DNA from: Clostridium sp. CAG:413
GTDB lineage: Bacteria; Bacillota; Clostridia; Oscillospirales; Acutalibacteraceae
Length of the DNA stretch: 64,000 nt
Assembly (NCBI GenBank): GCA_000431775.1
Contig: FR888227.1
Span: forward strand, 71,104 to 135,103
Direction: 5' to 3'
The position numbers were made by a program, and so were the translations under genes. Below, piece by piece: positions 1 to 7,727 of the stretch; within the stretch, counting starts at the first letter, position 1; every line of letters starts with the position of its first letter. The notes below the pieces were generated by a model. The model did not search any database and was not told the DNA's origin. It saw nothing but the letters and a program-made list of their open reading frames with translations.

Positions 1-291
1 CCCCCTGCGCTGAAGCGGAGCGGCGATATTGTCTATCGACTCGCGCATCACCTTGAGGGTCGCCTCCTTGCCCGAGGCTATCTGACGGTTGCCGATTCGG
101 GCGTCGAGCAGATGATTGCCGAGGATATTGTCGCCCGTGAAGAGCACAAGGTCGGGCTTCACCGCATCGTAGGCGTTGTTAAGCATCTTTACCATGGCGG
201 GGCGGACATATTTCATATCCTGCGGGTCGCTGACCTGCATTATAATGAGTTTGCCCGACGGATTGAATTTGATCTGATTAGCGTTTTTCAT
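1..291 (-). CDS. Metallophosphoesterase (calcineurin-like), N-terminal part only
   Basis: The frame opens at the ATG ending at 291 and runs off the left edge of the window (97 codons, no stop), so only the N-terminus is present. After about 12 residues it reads KLIIMQVSDPQD and then VLFTGDN, the first two metal-binding blocks of the calcineurin-like phosphoesterase fold (D-x-H and G-D-x-x in the canonical form). The canonical His of the first block is replaced by Gln, as in the second phosphoesterase of this window near 50 kb. No signal peptide is visible, so it may be cytoplasmic. It lies 7 bases downstream of the zinc-ribbon gene and is probably cotranscribed with it. The substrate cannot be told. 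Confidence 0.8.
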   Translation of the reverse strand, partial: MKNANQIKFNPSGKLIIMQVSDPQDMKYVRPAMVKMLNNAYDAVKPDLVLFTGDNILGNHLLDARIGNRQIASGKEATLKVMRESIDNIAAPLQRRG

Positions 292-298
292 TAAAATC

Positions 299-790
299 TC
301 ACTTTATAATTCTGTATTTGCCGATTAGAGGCAGCTCCTTGGCCTCACCCTTGAGTGAATTCACTATGCCGATGATGCGGAAGATGAGCACCAATGCGCC
401 GCCGACTGCGCTGATGATCCAGCCGACAACGGGTATCATTGCGACTATTGCAATGACGATGTCGAAGAGGAAGAGCAGCAAGCCCTGATTGGCGTGGAAC
501 TTGGCATAGGGCGAATTCGGCGCTGCGATGAGCGGAACTATGAAAAGTATCCACAGGTATGACAGGAACGACATGACCTTGTTATTGCTGATATCTTCGG
601 GTGAATATTCCGAGGTGGTGTTAGGGGTGTTGGTGAACTGATTTACGGCGTCGTCGAGCTTGCTTTGGAAACCGCCGTCGCCCGCAACGGGCGGAGCTTG
701 TGTCTGAGCGGGCTCGACCTTTTGGCCGCAGACCGAGCAGAATTTGGCGCCGTCTTCAAGCTGAGCGCCGCAGCCCGTACAAAATCTCAT
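299..790 (-). CDS. Zinc-ribbon membrane protein (DUF4870-like)
   Basis: A 163-residue protein. Residues 1-25 form a zinc ribbon with two CxxC knuckles (FCTGCG and FCSVCG), followed by a Pro/Gln/Thr-rich linker. From about residue 72 there are two to three hydrophobic segments with the FHANQGLLLFL signature typical of small DUF4870/Tic20-like membrane proteins. This suggests an inner-membrane protein with a cytoplasmic zinc finger; the family has no firm function. It sits just downstream of the lipid kinase gene (12 bases) and immediately upstream of the metallophosphoesterase, so the three probably share a transcript. Product class is secure, role is not. Confidence 0.8.
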   Translation of the reverse strand: MRFCTGCGAQLEDGAKFCSVCGQKVEPAQTQAPPVAGDGGFQSKLDDAVNQFTNTPNTTSEYSPEDISNNKVMSFLSYLWILFIVPLIAAPNSPYAKFHANQGLLLFLFDIVIAIVAMIPVVGWIISAVGGALVLIFRIIGIVNSLKGEAKELPLIGKYRIIK

Positions 791-802
791 GTATAAGTCT
801 CC

Positions 803-1750
803 TTATTTAATTTCGCCGGCGGCTAAACGCCTCTCTCTATCCTTGAGGAACGGCGAACCGGCGGGCACTACGAATACAATGCCCTTCTCAACTATTTCAA
901 ATGAAGTATCGGTAACATACTTCGTCTCGCCGTCAACATTGACGGCCGCGGGGTGGTCGCTGTGGATAACGAGCTTCTTGCCTCTTTGGAAATTGGTGAT
1001 ATCCCAGTCGAGATGCTCGCCGCGCTTGTATTTATTGAGCAAAGTCGCCAGCTTCAGGCGGCTGAGCTTGCTCTCAACGATGATGAAATCGAGCAGACCG
1101 TCGTCGGGGTAAGCCTTGGGTCCCGCCATGAATCCGCCGCCGTACCAGCGGGAATTACCCGCGAAGCAGAAGAGGCAGTCCTGAGTTATCTTCTCGCCGT
1201 CGTCTATCTGCACGGTAAAGTGGTTGCGGAATTTCTTGAGCAGCGCATAGAGGCAGCCGATGTAGTAAGCGCCCTCGCCCGTGACGAGCGGCAGCTTCTT
1301 TATCTTGCCCTGCATAGCGCAAACCTCGGCGTCCATACCCATGGAGCACTGATTGATGGCTATCTCGTTACCGCACTTAATGACGTCAAATTCAACGGGC
1401 ACGCCGTTAACGACGTTGTCGAGATTGAGAAATTCCTCTTTGGTGCCGAAAAGGCGGATGAAATCGTTGCCCGAGCCGAGAGGGATAACGGCGACCTGGG
1501 CGTTCTTGTAGCCGTATGCGCCGTTGACAACCTCATAGAGGGTGCCGTCTCCGCCGCAGGCATAGAAGCGCAGCTCCTCGCCGCTCTTTGCACGGTGCTC
1601 AACGAATTCGATGCCGTCGTTCTTCTTCTCGGTTACATAAATTTCGTAATCGAGAGCGTGCTTCTTACAGATCTCATCAATTTGGGGCTTTATAATACCA
1701 AGCGCCTTTCCCTTGCCCGCTGCCGGATTGATAACGAATACGTGCTTCAT
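803..1750 (-). CDS. Diacylglycerol kinase family lipid kinase
   Basis: A 315-residue protein of the DagK catalytic (DgkB/YegS) family, which phosphorylates diacylglycerol or related lipids with ATP at the membrane surface and recycles lipid from envelope polymer synthesis. Family motifs are clear: NPAAGKGK at 8-15, the nucleotide-binding GGDGT at 66-70 and PLGSGNDF at 90-97, followed by the beta-sandwich C-terminal domain ending near FVVPAGSPF. An AAAGG-like Shine-Dalgarno precedes the ATG. The gene lies 25 bases downstream of the methyltransferase gene. Which lipid or sphingoid base is used cannot be decided from sequence. Confidence 0.9.
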   Translation of the reverse strand: MKHVFVINPAAGKGKALGIIKPQIDEICKKHALDYEIYVTEKKNDGIEFVEHRAKSGEELRFYACGGDGTLYEVVNGAYGYKNAQVAVIPLGSGNDFIRLFGTKEEFLNLDNVVNGVPVEFDVIKCGNEIAINQCSMGMDAEVCAMQGKIKKLPLVTGEGAYYIGCLYALLKKFRNHFTVQIDDGEKITQDCLFCFAGNSRWYGGGFMAGPKAYPDDGLLDFIIVESKLSRLKLATLLNKYKRGEHLDWDITNFQRGKKLVIHSDHPAAVNVDGETKYVTDTSFEIVEKGIVFVVPAGSPFLKDRERRLAAGEIK

Positions 1751-1775
1751 TTCAAAACAAACCTTTCGTAGCTGA

Positions 1776-2891
1776 TTATTTAAAATACATAAATAACTGG
1801 CACTTGATCATGCCGTTATAAAGCTTCCTGCGTTTATCGGCCTTCCTGCCGAAGGCGGTCTCGAACTCCTCGTCGGGGCTGATGATGCTGTATGACCAGC
1901 CGTGCCTGCGCTCAAAGACCTTGCCCATTGCCCTGTATATCTTCTCGCACTCGCTCATATCGAGCAGGCGCTCGCCGTATGGCGGGTTGCATATCAGCGT
2001 GCCTCGCTCCGTCTGTGGCTTGAAATCCGCAACGTCGGCGGTGGAGAAGCGTATCATCGAGCCGACCCCTGCCCTCTCGGCATTGACAGCGGCTATCTCG
2101 GCGCTCTTTGGGTCGATATCCGAGCCGAAGGCCTCAAAGTCGGGGCATTCACGGACAAGGCTACGCGCCCTCTCCCGCTCCTCCTCCCACACATTGCGGG
2201 GAATAACGCCGAATCTCTCGGCAGAGAAGCTGCGGTTGACGCCGGGGGCGATATTCGCCGCCATGAGCGCACCCTCGATGAGGATAGTGCCCGAGCCGCA
2301 CATCGGGTCGTAGAATTTATGATAAGGTCTGAGGTGAGACAGGCTGCAAAGCGCCGCCGCCAAGGTCTCCTTAATAGGCGCGTCGTTGGCGTCGAGCCTG
2401 TAGCCGCGCTTATGCAGGCCGTAGCCCGAGGTGTCAATAAGCAGCGAGACCTTATCCTTCATGATCGAGAACTGTATCTGATGGACGGGGCCGCTCTCCT
2501 CAAACCACTCGATATGATACTTGCTCTTGAGCCGCTCGACGACCGCCTTTTTGATTATCGCCTGGCAGTCACGAGTGCTGAAAAGCGCCGAATTGATCGA
2601 ATAGCCCTTGACGGGGAAAGCGTCGGTCGAGCCTATCCACTTCTCCCATTCGAGGGAACGGGTGCCCTGAAACAGCTCCTCGAAGCTCCGTGCCTCAAAG
2701 GTGCCGACGAGTATCTGCACTCTCTCGGCGAAGCGGGAGCATATATTCACTCTCGCCAGCATATTTTCGTCGCCGCTGAAGAGCACGCGGCCGTTCTCGG
2801 CGGCAACATCATCCGCACCGAAATCGCGCAGCTCCGCCGCAATGAGCGACTCCATGCCGAGCAGGCACGGGATTACAAAATCAATTTTCAT
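1776..2891 (-). CDS. THUMP-domain class I SAM-dependent RNA methyltransferase (RlmL N-domain-like / YpsC)
   Basis: A 371-residue protein of the COG0116 family, which makes N2-methylguanosine in 23S rRNA. Residues 1-155 form the ferredoxin-like/THUMP RNA-binding part. The Rossmann methyltransferase domain follows, with DPMCGSGTI at 195-203 (SAM loop) and the catalytic NPPYG at 302-306, typical of exocyclic-amine methylation. This size matches Bacillus YpsC rather than the long bifunctional E. coli RlmL. It is transcribed toward the lipid kinase gene; upstream a strong hairpin separates it from hpf. Confidence 0.9.
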   Translation of the reverse strand: MKIDFVIPCLLGMESLIAAELRDFGADDVAAENGRVLFSGDENMLARVNICSRFAERVQILVGTFEARSFEELFQGTRSLEWEKWIGSTDAFPVKGYSINSALFSTRDCQAIIKKAVVERLKSKYHIEWFEESGPVHQIQFSIMKDKVSLLIDTSGYGLHKRGYRLDANDAPIKETLAAALCSLSHLRPYHKFYDPMCGSGTILIEGALMAANIAPGVNRSFSAERFGVIPRNVWEEERERARSLVRECPDFEAFGSDIDPKSAEIAAVNAERAGVGSMIRFSTADVADFKPQTERGTLICNPPYGERLLDMSECEKIYRAMGKVFERRHGWSYSIISPDEEFETAFGRKADKRRKLYNGMIKCQLFMYFK

Positions 2892-2940
2892 TTAAAAACT
2901 CCGTAATTTTATAGGATTAGAGATCCGCCGGGCAAAGTAA

Positions 2941-2969
2941 GGCGGGAACCGGAAATTTCGGTTCCCGCC
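2941..2969 (-). terminator. Strong hairpin downstream of hpf, probable terminator
   Basis: A perfect 11-bp stem (GGCGGGAACCG paired with CGGTTCCCGCC) with a 7-base loop lies between the hpf stop and the methyltransferase start. Read on the minus strand it is followed by only a short T-containing stretch (TTACTTT), so it may be an imperfect terminator or an mRNA-stabilising/processing hairpin. Confidence 0.5.
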
Positions 2970-3002
2970 GATGACAGATCTGACTTTATAGCAAGGCGGG
3001 CA

Positions 3003-3533
3003 TTACTCGACTTCGGGAGTTATAAGCCCGTATCCGCCGTCGTTGCGCCTGTAAACTACGCTGATATCGCCGTGTTCCTCATTGAGGAACATATAGAATT
3101 GGTGACCCACAAGATTCATCTGAAGAATTGCTTCATCGACTGACTCGGGTTTAAGGATAACGGTCTTGCTCCTGACGAGCTCGTAATCCTTCTCCTCGGT
3201 AACGCTCTCCGCCTCGTCGGCGAAAGCGTCGAAGCTGCCGGTCTTGAGCTTCTTCTCGATTCTTGTCTTATTTTTGCGGATCTGCCTGATCAACGTGTCA
3301 ACGCATTTGTCGAGAGCTTCGTTCATATTCTCCGCTCTCTCCTGCGCCCTGAAGACCATGCCGTTATTATTAACGGTGATCTCAACCGACTGCGATGACT
3401 TCTCAACAGTTACCGTTACCTTGGCCTCAACATCAGGTCCGAAGAATCGCTCTATCTTGGCTAATTTCTTCTCGGCGTGTTCCCTGAAGGAGTCTCTCGG
3501 TGAGCACTTGCGCCCTGTAATTGTGATTTTCAT
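3003..3533 (-). CDS. hpf: Ribosome hibernation-promoting factor, long form
   Basis: A 176-residue long-form HPF/YfiA protein. Residues 1-100 are the S30AE domain (MKITITGRKCSPRDSFREH start) that binds the 30S decoding channel. The C-terminal 60 residues (about 118-176, with the EEAILQMNLVGHQFYMF type block) form the dimerisation domain that joins two 70S particles into 100S ribosomes. Long-form HPF is the usual type in Firmicutes. It is monocistronic here, with its own upstream region containing a TATAAT box and a perfect hairpin, and a hairpin behind it. Expression in stationary phase or stress is expected from the family. Confidence 0.96.
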   Translation of the reverse strand: MKITITGRKCSPRDSFREHAEKKLAKIERFFGPDVEAKVTVTVEKSSQSVEITVNNNGMVFRAQERAENMNEALDKCVDTLIRQIRKNKTRIEKKLKTGSFDAFADEAESVTEEKDYELVRSKTVILKPESVDEAILQMNLVGHQFYMFLNEEHGDISVVYRRNDGGYGLITPEVE

Positions 3534-3557
3534 TTAGTCATCCCCTTTATTGCTATT

Positions 3558-3573
3558 GAAACATCTCTGTTTC
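3558..3573 (-). promoter_or_regulatory. Perfect inverted repeat in the hpf leader
   Basis: GAAACA and TGTTTC flank a 4-base loop (TCTC on the plus strand). The repeat sits between the probable -10 box and the hpf start, so it could be a leader RNA hairpin or a repressor site. No T-run follows, so it is not a terminator. Function is inference. Confidence 0.4.
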
Positions 3574-3579
3574 ATCTGC

Positions 3580-3608
3580 ATTATAGCATATATAAACAAA
3601 AAAATAAA
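3580..3608 (-). promoter_or_regulatory. Probable hpf promoter
   Basis: On the minus strand a perfect TATAAT (3580-3585) preceded by GC lies upstream of hpf. The matching -35 region 17 bases away is only TTTATT, inside a very T-rich stretch, so the -35 assignment is weak. An alternative sigma factor is possible but unproven. Confidence 0.35.
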
Positions 3609-3654
3609 GGGTTTTTCAAAAAAATTCTATTAAATAGCATAAACTATTCACAAA

Positions 3655-4497
3655 TCACAACTCCAGCTCCGCATGGCGGGTGACATGGCAGCCGACATTG
3701 ACCGCCACGGGCAGCCCGGCTATGTGAGTCGGTCTCGCTTCAATGGCTACGCTGAGCGCCGTAGTCCTGCCGCCGAAGCCCTGGGGGCCGATGCCGAGTG
3801 AGTTGACCCTTTCGAGCATTTCACTCTCCATAGCGGCGTAAAATTCATCGGGATTGCCGACGGTGACATTCCTGCAAAGAGCCTGCTTCGCAAGCAGAGC
3901 GCACTGCTCAAAATCGCCGCCTATGCCGACGCCGAGCACCATCGGTGGGCAGGGATTGCTGCCCGCGACCCTCGCCGTTTCAACGACGAAGCCGATTATA
4001 TCCTCTCTCGTCGCCGAGGGGGTGAACATCTTGATGCGGCTCATATTTTCGCTGCCGAAGCCCTTGGGCGCAACGGTGAGCTTCACCCGATTGCCGGGGA
4101 CGATGCGTGTATGCAGCACGGCGGGGGTATTGTCGCTGGTATTCACACGCCTGAGCGGGTCGGCAACGACCGAGCAGCGAAGATATCCCTCGGTGTAGCC
4201 CTTGGCAACGCCCGCATTGACCGCTTCCTCAAAGCTGCCGCCGACAAAGTGCACTTCCTGCCCCACCTCGGCAAAGACGACCGCCATGCCGGTATCCTGA
4301 CAAATAGGGATATCCAGCTCCTTGGCGGCGGCAATATTATCCTCGATAGTCTGCATTATGCTGCCAGGCAGGCCGCATTCCTCGCACGCGGCGCACTCGG
4401 CTATCCTGCTCTCAAGCTCCTGCGGCAGGCACTTATTGGCGCTGATACAAAGCTCTGCGACCGCCTGCTCGACGAGCGAAACATTGATCTCTCTCAT
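3655..4497 (-). CDS. Fumarate hydratase, alpha subunit (class I, TtdA/FumA N-domain type)
   Basis: Catalyses fumarate/malate interconversion as the 4Fe-4S alpha subunit of two-subunit class I hydro-lyases. With the ATG at 4497 (preceded by GGGTGA) the protein has 280 residues; an upstream in-frame ATG at 4548 overlaps the preceding terminator and is unlikely. The three cluster cysteines of the family are visible at C66 (in CQDTGM), C183 (in NPCPPM) and C270 (in GCHVTRH). The C-terminus is complete for an alpha subunit. The beta subunit gene, normally adjacent, is absent on both sides. L(+)-tartrate dehydratase alpha is a less likely alternative. Confidence 0.9.
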   Translation of the reverse strand: MREINVSLVEQAVAELCISANKCLPQELESRIAECAACEECGLPGSIMQTIEDNIAAAKELDIPICQDTGMAVVFAEVGQEVHFVGGSFEEAVNAGVAKGYTEGYLRCSVVADPLRRVNTSDNTPAVLHTRIVPGNRVKLTVAPKGFGSENMSRIKMFTPSATREDIIGFVVETARVAGSNPCPPMVLGVGIGGDFEQCALLAKQALCRNVTVGNPDEFYAAMESEMLERVNSLGIGPQGFGGRTTALSVAIEARPTHIAGLPVAVNVGCHVTRHAELEL

Positions 4498-4528
4498 ATA
4501 ATCACCCGATAATCCGTTGATATTATTA

Positions 4529-4559
4529 CAAAAAGAAAACGGAGGCAATTAGCCCCCGT
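4529..4559 (-). terminator. Rho-independent terminator after yabR
   Basis: On the minus strand GGGGGC and GCCTCC form a stem (one G-U pair) over a TAATT loop, followed by a T-rich run (GTTTTCTTTTT). It lies directly after the yabR stop and ends the long recJ-to-yabR transcription unit ahead of the fumarase gene. Confidence 0.8.
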
Positions 4560-4564
4560 GCTCA

Positions 4565-5032
4565 TTATTTCTGACCTCTGCGGGAGTAGCCTACGCTGCC
4601 CCTCTTTGAATCGGTTCTCTTAAGATCGGTCATCTTTTCGTCGCTGACCTGCTTAAAGCGAGCCATCATATCCTCAAACGACTGCTTCTCGCCCGTGGGT
4701 GCGGATGACTTCTGACCGTTCCAGACCTGGGGTGCGGAGCGTTTTTCGCTCCTCTGCCTCTGCTGCGGTCTGCGCTCTCTCTGCTGCTCTTTGGGCTGAT
4801 CGTTGAGCTTCTTGATGGAGAGGCTGATCTTGCCCTGCGGGGTGATGGAGATGACCTTTGACGTGACCTCCTGCCCGACAGAGAGATGCTCCCTGATATC
4901 CTTGACATAGTTCGGCGCGACCTCCGAGATATGAATCATACCCGTCTTGCCGCCCTCTAATTCTACGAATGCTCCGAAATCGGTAAGCCCCGTAACCTTG
5001 CCGCTGACAACTGCTCCTTCTTCGATTTGCAT
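4565..5032 (-). CDS. yabR: S1 RNA-binding domain protein (YabR / general stress protein 13-like)
   Basis: A 155-residue protein. Residues 3-73 form a single S1 (OB-fold) domain, with the family pattern GxVTGLTDFGAFVEL and GMIHISEV. The rest is a basic, Gln/Arg/Lys-rich low-complexity tail, likely flexible and RNA-binding. The family associates with ribosomes or RNA; its exact job is not settled. It closes the conserved yabOPQ-divIC-yabR block, 54 bases after divIC, and is followed by a terminator. Confidence 0.88.
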   Translation of the reverse strand: MQIEEGAVVSGKVTGLTDFGAFVELEGGKTGMIHISEVAPNYVKDIREHLSVGQEVTSKVISITPQGKISLSIKKLNDQPKEQQRERRPQQRQRSEKRSAPQVWNGQKSSAPTGEKQSFEDMMARFKQVSDEKMTDLKRTDSKRGSVGYSRRGQK

Positions 5033-5086
5033 AAACTAAGCTGATCCTTCCGTGTGTTTTGAATATATGAAACTGATAAAATCAGT

Positions 5087-5383
5087 TTATGACACCGCGG
5101 AGTCGTAATAGACTCTTTCCTCGGGTTTAGCATAGCCATACTGCTCTCTGGCGATGCGCTCGATGTAATCGGCTTCGTCGCCGCTCTCGATATAAGCCTC
5201 GAGGTCGGCATTCTCATCAAGCTGCTGATTATATTGTGACACAAGCTCGGCGTTGATCTTCTTCTGCGCCGAGACCTTGAAGCAAAGGCTCAAAAGCGTA
5301 GCCACGAAAAAGCATACAAGTGCAAATACAAAGGTGCAGACTATCACGCTGTGTTTCCTGGTGCGGGTTTTAACAGCTGCCAT
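5087..5383 (-). CDS. divIC: Septum formation initiator DivIC/FtsB-like
   Basis: A 98-residue single-pass membrane protein. A short basic cytoplasmic N-terminus (KTRTRKH) precedes a transmembrane helix at about 12-33. A coiled-coil segment (about 37-62, with NAELVSQYNQQLDENADLEA-type heptads) and a short extracytoplasmic tail follow. This is the DivIC/FtsB architecture: the protein joins FtsL and FtsQ/DivIB to control septal peptidoglycan synthesis. Gene order yabQ-divIC-yabR matches Bacillus, which supports divIC rather than another FtsB homologue. It begins 6 bases after yabQ. Confidence 0.88.
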   Translation of the reverse strand: MAAVKTRTRKHSVIVCTFVFALVCFFVATLLSLCFKVSAQKKINAELVSQYNQQLDENADLEAYIESGDEADYIERIAREQYGYAKPEERVYYDSAVS

Positions 5384-5389
5384 AGTATT

Positions 5390-5917
5390 TTAATCCTTTC
5401 GATCTTTGAAAAGAAAACAATTTTTGTAATAACCTAATACATTATACACTATGCTCTTATGCTTTTGCAAGAGAAATTTTGCATTTTTATCGTTTTTTAT
5501 CGAAGTTTTTCGCAAAAAAGCGGCATTTTTTTCATGTTTACGCCTAATTTTAGCTCCGAGCCGCCTGAACGGCTTAAAAATCACCGCCGCCGCGCGGTGA
5601 ACCGCCCTCACGGCAAGTGAAGTGACCCTGGCGGCGATCGCGCCGAACGAGATGTAATATATCATCCAGCCGAACGCCTCTCCGAGGGCGATAAAAGCCC
5701 TCACCCTGCCGCCGTCGAGCGCCATGACAAAGCAAAAATTGGAGAAGGCGCACACGCAGAAATACAGGATATCCATTGCCAGCACGAAGCCCGCCGAATT
5801 CGATATCATCAGCCGCACGGTGCGGAAAACATCATACAGTATCCCGAGCAGGAAGCCGAAGCCGACCGAGAACAGAAACAGCCTCGCCTGCTCGGTCATC
5901 CCCTGAATATATACCAT
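5390..5917 (-). CDS. yabQ: Spore cortex biosynthesis protein YabQ
   Basis: A 175-residue membrane protein with the YabQ start region (QARLFLFSVGFGFLLGILYDVFR) and three to four transmembrane segments in residues 10-110, then a basic cytoplasmic tail rich in Lys. In Bacillus YabQ localises to the forespore outer membrane and is needed for cortex formation. The ATG at 5917 abuts the yabP stop and has a GTAGGG ribosome site; an internal ATG at 5899 is preceded directly by GGGG and is less likely. The basic C-tail is more divergent than the membrane part. Confidence 0.88.
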   Translation of the reverse strand: MVYIQGMTEQARLFLFSVGFGFLLGILYDVFRTVRLMISNSAGFVLAMDILYFCVCAFSNFCFVMALDGGRVRAFIALGEAFGWMIYYISFGAIAARVTSLAVRAVHRAAAVIFKPFRRLGAKIRRKHEKNAAFLRKTSIKNDKNAKFLLQKHKSIVYNVLGYYKNCFLFKDRKD

Positions 5918-6199
5918 TTATCTGAATACCCTACTGAAAAATCCGCCGCTCTTGGCAGTCTCCTCGGAATAGATAAGGGCGGAGATGCTGCCCTCCACGG
6001 TCAGCTCGCCGACCTCAACGCTCAGGCGATTGATATGCAGATCCTTGCCTCGCACCGTCAGCTCACCGAGGTCGGTAAACACGACCACGGTCTCCTCGTC
6101 GAAGCTGTCGACATCCGACACGCCGGAGACAGTGAGAAGCCGCCTGTCCTCAAGCACAAGATTGTGGGGCATCGATGGCATATTCTTTTCATCAGGCAT
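5918..6199 (-). CDS. yabP: Sporulation protein YabP
   Basis: A 93-residue protein of the YabP family (shared fold with YqfC), with characteristic LVLEDRRLLTVSGVSDVDSF and the GELTVRG/GELTVEG repeats of a small beta-rich domain. YabP is required for spore cortex assembly in Bacillus, expressed under sigma-E. It is immediately adjacent to yabQ with no gap, implying translational coupling. It is firm evidence that the organism belongs to an endospore-forming lineage. Confidence 0.92.
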   Translation of the reverse strand: MPDEKNMPSMPHNLVLEDRRLLTVSGVSDVDSFDEETVVVFTDLGELTVRGKDLHINRLSVEVGELTVEGSISALIYSEETAKSGGFFSRVFR

Positions 6200-6270
6200 A
6201 AAATAAACCTCCCGTTAAATACTTTCATTTTTGTTAAATGATATGCCTCGGGAGGCTCGTTTATTCTTAA

Positions 6271-6510
6271 TTAAAGCTGGCGGAACATGAGAGCGGCGCT
6301 CTCCTTGGTGGCGTGCTCCGTGACGCTGAGCACCTCGAAACGGCTGGTGCTGGAGCCGAAGGTCAGCTCGATCACGTCGCCGACCTTCACGTCATACGAA
6401 GCCCTTGCAGGCTTGCCGTTGACGCTCACATGCTTTGCGTCGCACGCCTCGTTGGCGACGGTGCGCCTTTTGATAATCCTTGATACTTTCAGATATTTGT
6501 CGAGTCTCAT
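6271..6510 (-). CDS. rqcP: S4-domain RNA-binding protein RqcP (YabO)
   Basis: A 79-residue protein that is essentially one S4 domain (MRLDKYLKVSRIIKRR start, VNGKPARASYDVKVGD in the second half). Its Bacillus homologue RqcP/YlmH-like YabO helps the RqcH pathway add C-terminal alanine tails on stalled 50S subunits. It was formerly annotated Hsp15-like. Here it heads the spore/division block yabO-yabP-yabQ-divIC-yabR and follows hup, from which it is separated by a terminator-like hairpin. That suggests either read-through or its own promoter. Confidence 0.9.
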   Translation of the reverse strand: MRLDKYLKVSRIIKRRTVANEACDAKHVSVNGKPARASYDVKVGDVIELTFGSSTSRFEVLSVTEHATKESAALMFRQL

Positions 6511-6521
6511 CGTACCCTCCG

Positions 6522-6553
6522 TAAAACATAAGGGGCTGCCTAAAGCAGCCCCC
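6522..6553 (-). terminator. Terminator-like hairpin after hup
   Basis: GGGGCTGC and GCAGCCCC form a perfect 8-bp stem with a CTAAA-type loop at 6532-6552. On the minus strand it is followed by TTATGTTTTAC. It falls between hup and yabO and should limit read-through, giving hup more transcript than the downstream sporulation genes. Confidence 0.7.
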
Positions 6554-6566
6554 TGTAAATCAATAA

Positions 6567-6842
6567 TTATTCAGCAACCTTAGCCTTGAGAGCGGAGCCT
6601 GCCTTGAAAGCGGGAACCTTGGTTGCGGGAACGGCGATAACTTCACCGGTTCTGGGGTTACGAGCCTGCTTCTCAGCGCGCTCACGGACCTCAAAAGTGC
6701 CGAAACCTACGAGCTGAACCTTCTCACCTGCTGCAAGAGCGTCAGCAACTGCTGCAAAAACAGCGTTAACTGCCTTCTCGGCGCACTTCTTCTCAATACC
6801 TTCATTCTTTGCGATTGCGTTTACAAGATCTGACTTGTTCAT
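6567..6842 (-). CDS. hup: HU family nucleoid-associated DNA-binding protein
   Basis: A 91-residue HU homologue: MNKSDLVNAIAKNEG helical start, the GFGTFEVRERAEKQARNPRTG DNA-binding beta-arm block, and a short alanine/lysine tail. HU wraps and bends DNA non-specifically as a dimer and compacts the nucleoid. It lies between mazG and yabO, an insertion into the Bacillus-type yab order that recurs in Clostridia, and has its own hairpin terminator. A GGAG-like site precedes the ATG. Confidence 0.96.
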   Translation of the reverse strand: MNKSDLVNAIAKNEGIEKKCAEKAVNAVFAAVADALAAGEKVQLVGFGTFEVRERAEKQARNPRTGEVIAVPATKVPAFKAGSALKAKVAE

Positions 6843-6897
6843 TTGTTTTACTCCAATCTTTTAAATTCTATTTATGAAATACACGAGGTATTCATAT

Positions 6898-7695
6898 TTA
6901 CTTTTGCAATTTTGCCTCGTCCCAGAGGCGGTCAAGAGTTTCGATACCGGCGGTCTTCATATCAATGCCTCTCTCGGCAGCCATACGCTCGACCTCGGTG
7001 AATCTCAAGAGGAATTTATCGCTCGCTGCGGTAAGGGCTTCCTCGGCGTCGACCTTGACAAACCTCGACACATTCACCGCTGAGAAGAGCAGGTCGCCCA
7101 GCTCCTCGGCGATATTCTCTTTATCTTGATTTGTGACTGCGGCTCTGAGCTCCGCAGCCTCCTCGTCCACCTTGTCGAGCGCGCCGGAGACATCACTCCA
7201 GTCGAAGCCGACATCCGCCGCTTTCTTTTGCAGCTTGGTCGCCCTCATAAGAGCGGGCAGCTCGCGGGGCACGCTGAGCATGGACTCGGTCGTGGTCTTT
7301 TGACCCTTTGATTTGCGCTTGATGGCATCCCAATTTGTGAGTACGTCATCAACGCCGCTGACGCTGACTTCGCCGAACACATGGGGGTGACGCTCGATGA
7401 GCTTCTTGCAAACGCCGTCCGCCACATCGTCAAAATCAAACACGCCGCTCTCCTGCTCCATAAGAGCGTGGAACACGACCTGCATGAGCAGATCCCCCAG
7501 CTCCTCACACATGAGAGCCTTGTCGTCCTTATTTATAGCCTCGATGACCTCGTAGGTCTCCTCTATGAGATTTTTCTTGATGCTTTGGTGGGTCTGCTCG
7601 GCATCCCACGGGCATCCGCCGGGTGCGCGGAGAAGCTGCATGATCTTCACAAGGTCATAAGCGTCATATTTATCCTTAAACTGAAAATCCTGCAT
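6898..7695 (-). CDS. mazG: Nucleoside triphosphate pyrophosphohydrolase MazG
   Basis: A 265-residue MazG with two repeated all-alpha domains (about 1-115 and 140-250). The first has GGCPWDAEQTH and the metal-binding EETYE and EELGDLL motifs; the second repeats EEAAEL and EELGDLLFSAVN. The enzyme hydrolyses noncanonical or excess NTPs to NMP and pyrophosphate. In this operon it corresponds to the C-terminal part of Bacillus YabN; the N-terminal tetrapyrrole-methylase-like domain of YabN is missing, as is common in Clostridia. Confidence 0.94.
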   Translation of the reverse strand: MQDFQFKDKYDAYDLVKIMQLLRAPGGCPWDAEQTHQSIKKNLIEETYEVIEAINKDDKALMCEELGDLLMQVVFHALMEQESGVFDFDDVADGVCKKLIERHPHVFGEVSVSGVDDVLTNWDAIKRKSKGQKTTTESMLSVPRELPALMRATKLQKKAADVGFDWSDVSGALDKVDEEAAELRAAVTNQDKENIAEELGDLLFSAVNVSRFVKVDAEEALTAASDKFLLRFTEVERMAAERGIDMKTAGIETLDRLWDEAKLQK

Positions 7696-7727
7696 TTTTT
7701 ACCTCCGAGAAACGACTAATTAGTATT

